Shown here: piece by piece, positions 57,412 through 64,000 of the stretch
Numbering within the stretch: the stretch's first letter is position 1
Layout: each line of letters starts with the position of its first letter
Source of the DNA: an uncultured Cellvibrio sp.
Lineage (GTDB): Bacteria > Pseudomonadota > Gammaproteobacteria > Pseudomonadales > Cellvibrionaceae
Direction of reading: 5' to 3'
Length of the DNA: 64,000 bases
NCBI GenBank assembly: GCA_937958105.1
Contig: CALFXJ010000038.1
Coordinates: 96,639-160,638, forward strand
Program-made: the position numbers and the translations under genes
Notes under the pieces: model-generated
Told to the model about the DNA's origin: nothing
The model's input: only the letters and a program-made list of their open reading frames with translations
Databases searched by the model: none

Positions 57412-58092
57412 TTACACCAGGGTTCCATCGGTGAGGGTCAGGGTGCGATCCATACGTGCCGCGAGGCGCGGATCATGAGTTACCACCACAAAACTGGTAC
57501 CGATGGTCTGGTTCAGCTCCAGCATCAACTGCTGAATGCTGTCGGCAGCATGAGAGTCCAGATTACCCGTAGGTTCATCCATCAGTACGCAGGCGGGGTT
57601 GGTGACCAGTGCCCGGGCGATAGCCACCCGCTGGCGTTCACCGCCGGACAGTTCCGATGGTTTATGCTGGACCCGCTGGGCCAGACCGACCCGAGCGAGC
57701 ATCGCTGCAGCGCGCTCTTTGGCGGTCGCTGTCGCCTCGCGACCAATCAACAGCGGCATGGCCACATTCTCCAGCGCCGTAAACTCCGGGAGCAGATGAT
57801 GAAACTGATACACGAAGCCCAGACTGCGATTGCGCAAGCGGCCACGCTGATCAGCACCCATGCGTGACAAGGGTTCACCGGCCACAGTGACCTCACCGCG
57901 ATCCGGCACATCCAGGCCACCGAGGATATTCAGCAAGGTCGACTTACCGGAGCCGGACGCCCCGACAATGGCCACCCGTTCACCGGCATGAACCTCCAGG
58001 TTAACCCCGTTGAGCACGCTGACCTGCTGGGGTCCCTGGGAATAATTTTTATAGACCTGATGGCAGGTCAATACCGCCTGTTCATTATTCAT
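57412..58092 (-). CDS. lolD: Lipoprotein-releasing ABC transporter ATP-binding protein LolD
   Basis: I choose the ATG at 58092, which overlaps the lolC stop by 8 bp and gives 226 residues, the normal length. The ATG at 58158 would add 22 residues from within lolC. Walker A is GASGSGKST at 44-52, the ABC signature is LSGGERQRVAIARAL, Walker B is CVLMDEPTGNLD, and the switch His is in VVVTHD. It powers the LolC/LolE permease pair, is encoded between the two, and ends 3 bp before lolE starts. Confidence 0.97.
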   Translation of the reverse strand: MNNEQAVLTCHQVYKNYSQGPQQVSVLNGVNLEVHAGERVAIVGASGSGKSTLLNILGGLDVPDRGEVTVAGEPLSRMGADQRGRLRNRSLGFVYQFHHLLPEFTALENVAMPLLIGREATATAKERAAAMLARVGLAQRVQHKPSELSGGERQRVAIARALVTNPACVLMDEPTGNLDSHAADSIQQLMLELNQTIGTSFVVVTHDPRLAARMDRTLTLTDGTLV

Positions 58093-59332
58093 AACGCAAG
58101 GCCTCTGCCGGTTCGATCTTCGCGGCGCGATAAGCAGGATACAGGGTTGCAACAACACTCAGGGTCAGTGCCAGGGTGCAGATAAACGCGACGTCCTGCC
58201 ACATCAGCACAGAAGGAAGCTGGGTAATGAAAAACACATCGGGGTTAAAGATCTGCCAGCCAAATAAGGCCTCGAAGAAGTTCATGATGCCGTTGAGCGT
58301 CAGGGCTGCCACACAACCGATAAGGGCTCCTATCAACGTACCGGCAACCCCTACCGCACTGCCCTGCACCACAAAGATGGCCATTACCTGCCGGGCATTC
58401 AATCCCAAGGTCCGCAGCACAGCGATATCCGACCTCTTATCCGCCACCATCAGCACCAGGCTGGAGACAATATTGAAAGCGGCCACTGCGATGATGATGC
58501 ACAGCAAAGCGGCAATGACGATCTTTTCCATCTTCACGGCCTGAAACAGACTGCCCTGGGTCTGACTCCAGTCTTTGATCGTGTAACCCGCTCCGAAACC
58601 TTCCGCCACCTCACTCAGTACCGGAGCCGCGCGGTAAATATCCGTCACCTTGACATGCAGCCCCTGCACCCCTTGATAGCGGAACAGGCGCCGGGCATCC
58701 TCGATGTGGATCATCGCCATTGTCTGATCAACCTGAGCGCCCACTTCAAAGACGCCCACCAGCGTAAACGGACGGGTTCGGGGAAAGACACCCGCTGGCG
58801 TAATATTGATGTCGGACAGCGTGAGGTTGACCTTGTCGCCCGGTGCAATCCCCAGAGAACGAGCCAGCAAACGGCCCATGACGATGCCGAATTCGCCCGG
58901 ACGCAGGTCTGTGCTGGAGCCGATGATCATGTGCTGTTCCAGCACCGAAACGCGGGCTTCCGCTTCGGGCAGAATGCCCTGCAACTGGATACTTTCCACA
59001 CCGCGCTCATAACTGATCAGGGCAAAACCGCCGATATAGGGTGCCGTTGCCACCACCTCCGGATGCGCTTCAACCTGACGGGCCACCGCCTGCCAGTCGC
59101 CCATCTGCGGCTGCTGATCAATAAAACCATGGGGGATAACGCTGAGGATGCGCTGTTTCATCTCACGGTCAAAACCGTTCATCACGGACAGCACGATAAT
59201 CAATGCCATAACACCCAGAGCCATGCCCAGGAGCGAAAACGCACTGACAAAGGAAATAAACTGGTTGCGCCGTTTCGCGCGGGTATAACGCAAACCAATA
59301 TAAAGGGGGATGTTTTTCAGCATGGAGCGCAT
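58085..59332 (-). CDS. lolC: Lipoprotein-releasing ABC transporter permease LolC
   Basis: This is the 415-residue paralogue of the downstream permease, with the same plan: one N-terminal helix (ALGVMALIIVLSVMNGF, close to E. coli LolC), a periplasmic domain, three C-terminal helices, and the end PAEALRYE. As first gene of the lolCDE operon it is named lolC. The start at 59332 has an AGG a few bases upstream. A second Met three codons in is possible. It is divergent from the PilZ-like gene, with 95 bp between. Confidence 0.92.
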   Translation of the reverse strand: MRSMLKNIPLYIGLRYTRAKRRNQFISFVSAFSLLGMALGVMALIIVLSVMNGFDREMKQRILSVIPHGFIDQQPQMGDWQAVARQVEAHPEVVATAPYIGGFALISYERGVESIQLQGILPEAEARVSVLEQHMIIGSSTDLRPGEFGIVMGRLLARSLGIAPGDKVNLTLSDINITPAGVFPRTRPFTLVGVFEVGAQVDQTMAMIHIEDARRLFRYQGVQGLHVKVTDIYRAAPVLSEVAEGFGAGYTIKDWSQTQGSLFQAVKMEKIVIAALLCIIIAVAAFNIVSSLVLMVADKRSDIAVLRTLGLNARQVMAIFVVQGSAVGVAGTLIGALIGCVAALTLNGIMNFFEALFGWQIFNPDVFFITQLPSVLMWQDVAFICTLALTLSVVATLYPAYRAAKIEPAEALRYE

Positions 59333-59427
59333 TTAAACCTAATGCCCACGGGAGCACAAGCAGCCAATAATCGCGACAGCAGCAGCGGGATGATGTGCTA
59401 TCTTATTGAAAGCTGGTCAACAGGATA

Positions 59428-60003
59428 ATGAACATGTCTGAACGCCGCAGTTTTTTTCGTATTGATGAAAGCATCGCGTTGGAATACAAAGAGGTGGATG
59501 AAAAAACGGCTAACACCAGTGAGCCGGAAAGCCTGTATCACGATGCTGCCGACATCAAACTCTATGCCGAGCTGAAGAAGATCGACAGTGATACGGCGCA
59601 GCTGCTGTATCAGATCAAAGACAGCAATCGCGCGCTGGGTGAGTATCTGCACAACCTCAATCGCAAGATTGAACTGCTGGCCCAACGCCTGATGGCGGAA
59701 CATAAGCCAGCCGCGCTCACCCGCATCACGCGGCAGGTTAACCTCAGTGAAGGCGGCATAGCGTTTGGCTGCGAGAAGCCCATTGACCAGAATCGCTTTA
59801 TCGCGATGCGGCTCACGTTTTTACCGTCTTACGTGGGCCTGATTTTATTTGCCAAAGTGATACGCTGTGAACTGAGTAGCGCTGGGGACTACCAGATTGC
59901 GGCAAAATTTCATCGGATCACTGACTTACAACAACAATTGATCGGCCAACAGATCATGCGCGCGCAGATGGCCGATAAGCGTCGACTTAAACAACAATAC
60001 TAA
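59428..60003 (+). CDS. PilZ-like domain protein with helical insertion
   Basis: The 191-residue cytoplasmic protein has RxxxR at Arg7-Arg11 (ERRSFFRIDE) and the partner motif NLSEGG at about 105-110. These are the two c-di-GMP contact motifs of PilZ domains, with Asn in place of the usual Asp. Between them are about 60 residues of predicted helix/coiled coil (about 42-92), far more than the 20-30 residues of a canonical PilZ domain. A comparable protein lies next to lolCDE in Pseudomonas, from memory. c-di-GMP binding is therefore plausible but unproven. It is followed 13 bp later by a small periplasmic protein. Confidence 0.72.
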   Translation: MNMSERRSFFRIDESIALEYKEVDEKTANTSEPESLYHDAADIKLYAELKKIDSDTAQLLYQIKDSNRALGEYLHNLNRKIELLAQRLMAEHKPAALTRITRQVNLSEGGIAFGCEKPIDQNRFIAMRLTFLPSYVGLILFAKVIRCELSSAGDYQIAAKFHRITDLQQQLIGQQIMRAQMADKRRLKQQY

Positions 60004-60016
60004 GCAGGACAAACCT

Positions 60017-60304
60017 ATGAAAAAAATATCTCTGATCATCCTTCTCGCCTGCACGGCCCTGATCCATCTGCCCGCTTCAGCAGAAACAGTTCGCGTACCC
60101 GTCGGCCAGCAGGCCGATATTGTTAAGCCGCGCACCGGGGTTACCAAGGCCAAAGTGGCAGAACAGTTCGGAGAGCCGCTGAGCAAGCAAGGTCCGGTAG
60201 GTGAACCACCTATCTCTTCCTGGGAATATGCCGATTTCGTGGTCTACTTTGAGTATGATCATGTGATCCACAGCGTGGCCAAACACCGTCCACGCGCTAA
60301 TTGA
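60017..60304 (+). CDS. Small periplasmic protein, BamE/SmpA-like pattern
   Basis: The 95-residue protein has a clear Sec signal peptide (MKKISLIILLACTALIHLPASA, cleavage near residue 22). The mature part is about 73 residues, with KAKVAEQFGEP followed by SSWEYADFVVYFEYDHVIHSV. A helix with xxxxFGEP and then a WxYxxxxVYFexxxVxxV hairpin is the layout of BamE/OmlA-type small domains. Whether it relates to the outer-membrane assembly machine is unknown. It is translationally close to the PilZ-like gene and ends before a bidirectional terminator. Confidence 0.75.
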   Translation: MKKISLIILLACTALIHLPASAETVRVPVGQQADIVKPRTGVTKAKVAEQFGEPLSKQGPVGEPPISSWEYADFVVYFEYDHVIHSVAKHRPRAN

Positions 60305-60311
60305 TCTCCAA

Positions 60312-60352
60312 ACAAAAAAGCCGCGCAGGTACTGCCAGCGCGGCTTTTTTAT
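60312..60352. terminator. Bidirectional rho-independent terminator
   Basis: The stem AAGCCGCGC/GCGCGGCTT has an 11-nt loop, with A-run on one side and T-run on the other. It lies between two convergent genes (the BamE-like gene and sthA) and serves both strands. Confidence 0.92.
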
Positions 60353-60364
60353 TCTTAACAGGGA

Positions 60365-61762
60365 CTAACGCCGGTTGATCCGATTGATTCCATCCAGCGC
60401 AGCGATACGATAAGCCTCAGCCATGGTGGGATAGTTAAAGGTTGTATTCAGGAAATAGCGAATCGTATTCCCTTCCCCCTTCTGCCGCATGATCGCCTGA
60501 CCGATATGAACAATCTCGGCAGCCTCGGCACCAAAGCAGTGAACCCCCAGAATCTCCATGGTATCCACATGGAATAACAGCTTGAGCATCCCCACATCTT
60601 CGCCACTGATCTGTCCACGCGCCGTATTCTTGAACAAGGCACGGCCGACCTCATAGGGAACCCGTGCGGCGGTTAATTCCGTCTCGGTCTTACCGACGGA
60701 GCTGATCTCCGGCAAGGTATAGATGCCGGTGGGCACATCTTCCACTACCGGGCATTCGCCCCCGACAATCCCGCTGGATACCGAACGCCCCTGCCCCAGG
60801 GACGCGCTGGCCAGGCTGGGCCAGCCGATCACGTCACCGACTGCATAAATATTATCGACAGCTGTGCGGTAGTGATCGTCCACCTTCAAGTTGCCGCGAT
60901 GATCCGCCTGCAAACCGACAGCATCAAGATTCAAGGTATCAGTATTACCGCTGCGACCATTACACCAGAGGATTGCATCAGCTCTCAGTCGTTTGCCGGA
61001 CTTCAGGTACAAGGTAACGCTGGTATTACTTGTCTCTACCGACTCATATTCTTCACTGTGCCGGACGGTGACACCACTGTCACGCAGGTGATAACTCAGC
61101 GCATCGGAAATTTCGTCATCAAGAAACGACAACAGGCGATCGCGGTTATTGATCAAATCAACACGCACGCCCATTCCGGAAAATATCGAGGCATATTCAC
61201 ACCCGATTACGCCCGCTCCATAGATGATGAGGTGGCGTGGGGTGTGTTGCATCTCGAGAATTGTATCGCTGTCATACACACGCGGATGATTAAAATCCAC
61301 ATCCGCCGGACGATAAGGACGCGACCCGGTTGCAATGACGATGCTCTCTGCAGTGATAGTCTCCCGCGCACCATCGAGCAGCTCCACGGTTACCGTATGC
61401 TGATCAACAAATGAGGCCTGCCCCATATGCAGAGTTACGCGGTTACGCACATAAAAATTGGTATGAAGTTCGACCTGTTTGGGTACAACCTGACGGGCTG
61501 ACTGAAGAATGAGGGGATAGGTCAATCGGCGACTGTCGCCGATCTCCCGAAAGAGATTACTGGTTTTGTAATGAATGATCTGCTTTACAACATGCCGCAG
61601 AGATTTTGAAGGAATTGTCCCTTTATGAGCGCAGTTTCCCCCGACCACTGAACGACTTTCTATCACTCCAACACGTTTACCGGCTTTGGCCGCCGTAATC
61701 GCTGCATTCTCACCAGACGGCCCTGAACCTATCACCAAGACATCGTAAACATGGTCAGCCAC
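60365..61762 (-). CDS. sthA: Soluble pyridine nucleotide transhydrogenase
   Basis: The 465-residue FAD enzyme moves hydride between NADPH and NAD+. It has the lipoamide-dehydrogenase fold, with FAD motif GSGPSG at 12-17, the NAD motif GAGVIGCEYASIF (about 180-192) and a C-terminal dimerisation domain. The redox-active CxxxxC of related reductases is broken: Cys44 is kept but the second position (49) is Thr in NCAHKGTIPSK. This is the hallmark that separates SthA from glutathione and lipoamide reductases. It follows nqrM by 75 bp on the same strand. Confidence 0.96.
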   Translation of the reverse strand: MADHVYDVLVIGSGPSGENAAITAAKAGKRVGVIESRSVVGGNCAHKGTIPSKSLRHVVKQIIHYKTSNLFREIGDSRRLTYPLILQSARQVVPKQVELHTNFYVRNRVTLHMGQASFVDQHTVTVELLDGARETITAESIVIATGSRPYRPADVDFNHPRVYDSDTILEMQHTPRHLIIYGAGVIGCEYASIFSGMGVRVDLINNRDRLLSFLDDEISDALSYHLRDSGVTVRHSEEYESVETSNTSVTLYLKSGKRLRADAILWCNGRSGNTDTLNLDAVGLQADHRGNLKVDDHYRTAVDNIYAVGDVIGWPSLASASLGQGRSVSSGIVGGECPVVEDVPTGIYTLPEISSVGKTETELTAARVPYEVGRALFKNTARGQISGEDVGMLKLLFHVDTMEILGVHCFGAEAAEIVHIGQAIMRQKGEGNTIRYFLNTTFNYPTMAEAYRIAALDGINRINRR

Positions 61763-61837
61763 TTTTTGTTTCCTCTTGACCTAATAACCGATTACCCATT
61801 CAAGTACTGAAAATTTTTATTGTTTTATTAAACGCAT

Positions 61838-62077
61838 TTATTTTTTGGTTGTTACTTCATAAGCCAGGGATGTTGATGTATTTCCCGCAGCTTTCTGCTT
61901 CTCTTCACATTTGCTCTCGTCACCGCCACAAAGGTCGCAGACATAATCCGGCTGCCCCAGAGCCTTGCCTACCCCGCCACAGGAACCGGTAATTGGTTTG
62001 CGACCGAAGATAACCCCGACGGCCATCAACACAACCACCAGAACCATGAATAAGAAGGTTACCAATAATGTACCCAT
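61838..62077 (-). CDS. nqrM: Na+-NQR maturation protein NqrM
   Basis: The 79-residue protein has one N-terminal membrane helix (about 3-24) and a cysteine-rich soluble tail with Cys33, Cys47, Cys50 and Cys57 (CDLC, SKC). This is the NqrM (DUF539) pattern. NqrM is needed for insertion of the iron centre between NqrD and NqrE. It lies 17 bp after apbE and two genes from nqrF, the usual end of an nqr operon. Confidence 0.93.
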   Translation of the reverse strand: MGTLLVTFLFMVLVVVLMAVGVIFGRKPITGSCGGVGKALGQPDYVCDLCGGDESKCEEKQKAAGNTSTSLAYEVTTKK

Positions 62078-62094
62078 AATATTTACCTCTTCAA

Positions 62095-63168
62095 TTATCG
62101 ATAAGGTTCAAACGCCGTGGAATAACGGTCGCTGAATCCCTCGTCTTCTTTGACAATCATATAGACTGCCAATTTCTCCCGATTAGCCACTTCCATCCCT
62201 TTCTCCGGCCCCAGTACATTGATGGCGGTTGCCCACCCATCTGCCTCAGCAGCTGTATCGGCTATGACGGTGACTGACACCAGCCGATGCTCAATGGGGT
62301 AGCCCGTCTGCGGATCAATAGTATGGGAGTAACGTCTGCCGTCCCGCTCAAAGTAATTACGATAATCCCCCGACGTCGCCATGCCGGCATTCGTCAGTGC
62401 AATCGCTTTGTGCACACTCTGCTGCATCATCATCGAGGGCTGCTCAATAGCGATACGCCAGGGCGCACCTTTAGTGTTATTACCTTTAACCCGGATTTCA
62501 CCGCCGATCTCCACCATATAGTGATTGATACCCTGGCGGCTGATGTAGTCTGCTATCCAGTCCACACCATAGCCTTTCGCAATAGCGGAAAGGTCCAGCC
62601 AGATATCTGTCGACTTCAGTGCCTGGCCTTCGCGCAGCTCCAGGCGGGTGTATCCCATCCGGTCTTTGATCGCAGCGATGGCTGCAGCATCAGGAATCTG
62701 CTCTTCCTTTTTGGTGGGGCCAAATCCCCACAGGTTTACTAATGGGCCCACGGTGATGTCAAAAGCACCGCCGCTGCGCTCGCTGATCTGCTGGCTCAGC
62801 GCCAGAACCTCGCCAAGCGGCTTGGAAATGTCGAGCCACTCCCCCGAATCGGCAGCATTAAAGCGCATCAACTCAGAGTCAGAAATATAAGTGGACATAT
62901 GTTGATTGATTTTTTGCAGTTCAGCATCAACCGCCGCCTGCAAAACCGTGGTATCCACGGCGAGCGGTTTGCCCTCATCGGCTACCAGAGTAATGTGATA
63001 GGTCGTGCCCATCGTCTCACCGGCAAGACGAACCATCTCTCGTTCTGCCTGACCACAGCCAGCTAAAACTATCGTCCAAAAAAACAAAAACGAGGTCAGC
63101 AACGCCGACCTCGTTTCAGAGTTTGGTAAAAAGAAGTTATACAAACTGATCTTAACCACCAAAGTCAT
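62095..63168 (-). CDS. apbE: FAD:protein FMN transferase, Na+-NQR flavinylation
   Basis: The 357-residue lipoprotein, with lipobox LAGC (Cys38), attaches FMN covalently to threonine residues of NqrB and NqrC. ApbE motifs are GETMGTTYHI, DLSAIAKGYGVDWIA, a metal-binding C-terminal region with ATSGDYRNY, SHTIDPQTGYPI, and AAEADGWATA. The start drawn here overlaps the end of nqrF by 17 bp. A TTG or other start about 20 codons in would still keep the lipobox. The region encoding residues 18-31 also forms a terminator-like hairpin (see 63078-63117). Confidence 0.93.
   Translation of the reverse strand: MTLVVKISLYNFFLPNSETRSALLTSFLFFWTIVLAGCGQAEREMVRLAGETMGTTYHITLVADEGKPLAVDTTVLQAAVDAELQKINQHMSTYISDSELMRFNAADSGEWLDISKPLGEVLALSQQISERSGGAFDITVGPLVNLWGFGPTKKEEQIPDAAAIAAIKDRMGYTRLELREGQALKSTDIWLDLSAIAKGYGVDWIADYISRQGINHYMVEIGGEIRVKGNNTKGAPWRIAIEQPSMMMQQSVHKAIALTNAGMATSGDYRNYFERDGRRYSHTIDPQTGYPIEHRLVSVTVIADTAAEADGWATAINVLGPEKGMEVANREKLAVYMIVKEDEGFSDRYSTAFEPYR
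63078..63117 (-). terminator. Terminator-like hairpin after nqrF, inside the apbE leader
   Basis: On the minus strand a 9-bp stem (AACGAGGTC/GACCTCGTT) with a 9-nt loop is followed by a T-rich run interrupted by single Gs. It begins about 35 bp after the nqrF stop and lies within the signal-peptide codons of apbE. It could end or attenuate nqr transcription before apbE. Confidence 0.7.
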
Positions 63169-64000
63169 CCAACATAATATTTTCGTCTTCTACACCCAGG
63201 CTCTTGAGGAGCTTGATTACCGCGGCGTTCATCATTGGTGGGCCGCACATGTAGAATTCGCAGTCTTCCGGTGCCGGGTGATCTTTCAGGTAGTTTTCAT
63301 ACAGCACGTTGTGGATGAAACCTGTGAGACCAGTCCAGTTGTCTTCCGGTTGCGGATCAGACAGAGCCACGTACCACTTGAAGTTCTCGTTCTCTTCCTG
63401 CAGTTGGTCATACTCTTCTTTGTAGAACAACTCACGCAGTGAGCGTGCACCGTACCAGAAGGTCATCTTGCGCTTGGTCTTGAGACGACGCAGCTGATCG
63501 AAGATGTGTGAACGCATCGGCGCCATACCGGCACCACCGCCGATGAAGACCATCTCAGCGTCAGTGTCCTTGGCAAAGAACTCACCAAACGGACCGTACA
63601 CCTTGATCTTGTCGCCCGGCTTCAGGCTGAACACGTAAGAAGACATGATGCCCGGAGGAACACCCTGAGACTTAGGCGGAGGTGTTGCGATACGGATATT
63701 AAACTTCACAATACCTTTTTCTTCCGGGTAGTTCGCCATGGAGTAAGCACGAATGACCGGCTCAGTGACCTTGGACTCCAGGTTAAAGAAGCCGAAGCGC
63801 TCCCAGTCACCACGGAATTGCGGCTCGATGTCGAAATCGGAATATTTAACATGGTGTGGCGGACATTCAAGCTGAACATAACCACCCGCACGGAAGTCAA
63901 CGTTTTCACCTTCCGGCAGACGCAGTGTCAGTTCCTTAATGAAGGTAGCCACGTTCGGGTTGGACTCAACGGTACATTCCCATTGCTTCACACCAAACAC
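63152..64000 (-). CDS. nqrF: Na+-translocating NADH:quinone reductase subunit F, C-terminal part
   Basis: The last 282 residues of NqrF, the NADH-oxidising subunit of the sodium pump, are present. The N-terminal membrane helix and [2Fe-2S] ferredoxin domain lie beyond the right edge. Visible are the FAD-binding RAYSMANYPEE, the NADH-binding GGGAGMAPMRSHIFDQL, YMCGPPMMNAAV and the invariant C-terminal DDFGG. The remaining nqr genes are expected upstream, outside the window. Confidence 0.97.
   Translation of the reverse strand: MFGVKQWECTVESNPNVATFIKELTLRLPEGENVDFRAGGYVQLECPPHHVKYSDFDIEPQFRGDWERFGFFNLESKVTEPVIRAYSMANYPEEKGIVKFNIRIATPPPKSQGVPPGIMSSYVFSLKPGDKIKVYGPFGEFFAKDTDAEMVFIGGGAGMAPMRSHIFDQLRRLKTKRKMTFWYGARSLRELFYKEEYDQLQEENENFKWYVALSDPQPEDNWTGLTGFIHNVLYENYLKDHPAPEDCEFYMCGPPMMNAAVIKLLKSLGVEDENIMLDDFGG

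Overview
The window looks like a chromosomal segment of a Gram-negative gammaproteobacterium close to Cellvibrionaceae/Pseudomonadales. Three things support this: the LPS and lipoprotein-export genes (lpxK, kdsB, lolCDE), the Na+-NQR accessory genes (nqrM, apbE, nqrF), and the gacA-uvrC-pgsA-tRNA block known from Pseudomonas. The assignment rests on gene content and order read by eye; no search was run.

The left two thirds (about 1-44.4 kb) are accessory and visibly AT-richer. They are dominated by one uninterrupted minus-strand gene of 39.8 kb (stop at 800, preferred ATG at 40558) that encodes a Sec-dependent protein of about 13,250 residues. Its architecture is ordered: about 21 Ig-like repeats; a seven-fold higher-order repeat of beta-propeller, SbsA-like Ig and IPT/TIG-like domains; further propellers and Ig domains; a five-motif DxDxDG calcium region; four RCC1 propellers of seven blades each, separated by three copies of a six-cysteine module; and a C-terminal beta domain with a Gly/Tyr/Trp tail. 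A parvulin-type lipoprotein prolyl isomerase (1-755, partial) follows 44 bp downstream. Upstream on the same strand are a UDP-glucuronate decarboxylase-like gene, two glycosyltransferases and a small cysteine-containing protein. I infer, without proof, that these form a giant-surface-protein system: the adhesin, a periplasmic folding helper and sugar-modification enzymes.

The accessory block ends at tRNA-Leu(TAA) and tRNA-Cys(GCA). Right of them the sequence is core and more GC-rich. Minus-strand genes in transcription order from 48.0 kb leftwards are gacA/uvrY (TTG start), uvrC, pgsA and the tRNAs. A likely envelope operon runs from 55.4 to 48.5 kb: comEC, exbB, exbD, lpxK, kdsB, a low-molecular-weight phosphatase and murB. 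A C-terminal remnant of an alkB gene lies between murB and gacA. A plus-strand DUF2062 membrane protein (55.6-56.2 kb) abuts lolE end to end. lolC-lolD-lolE run from 59.3 to 56.2 kb, with a divergent PilZ-like gene and a small BamE-like periplasmic protein at 59.4-60.3 kb. A bidirectional terminator separates these from sthA. nqrM, apbE and the 3' part of nqrF close the window.

The right half is ordinary envelope and energy metabolism: lipid A and Kdo synthesis, peptidoglycan precursor synthesis, lipoprotein release, competence, and Na+-NQR maturation. The novelty lies in the giant protein and its neighbours.
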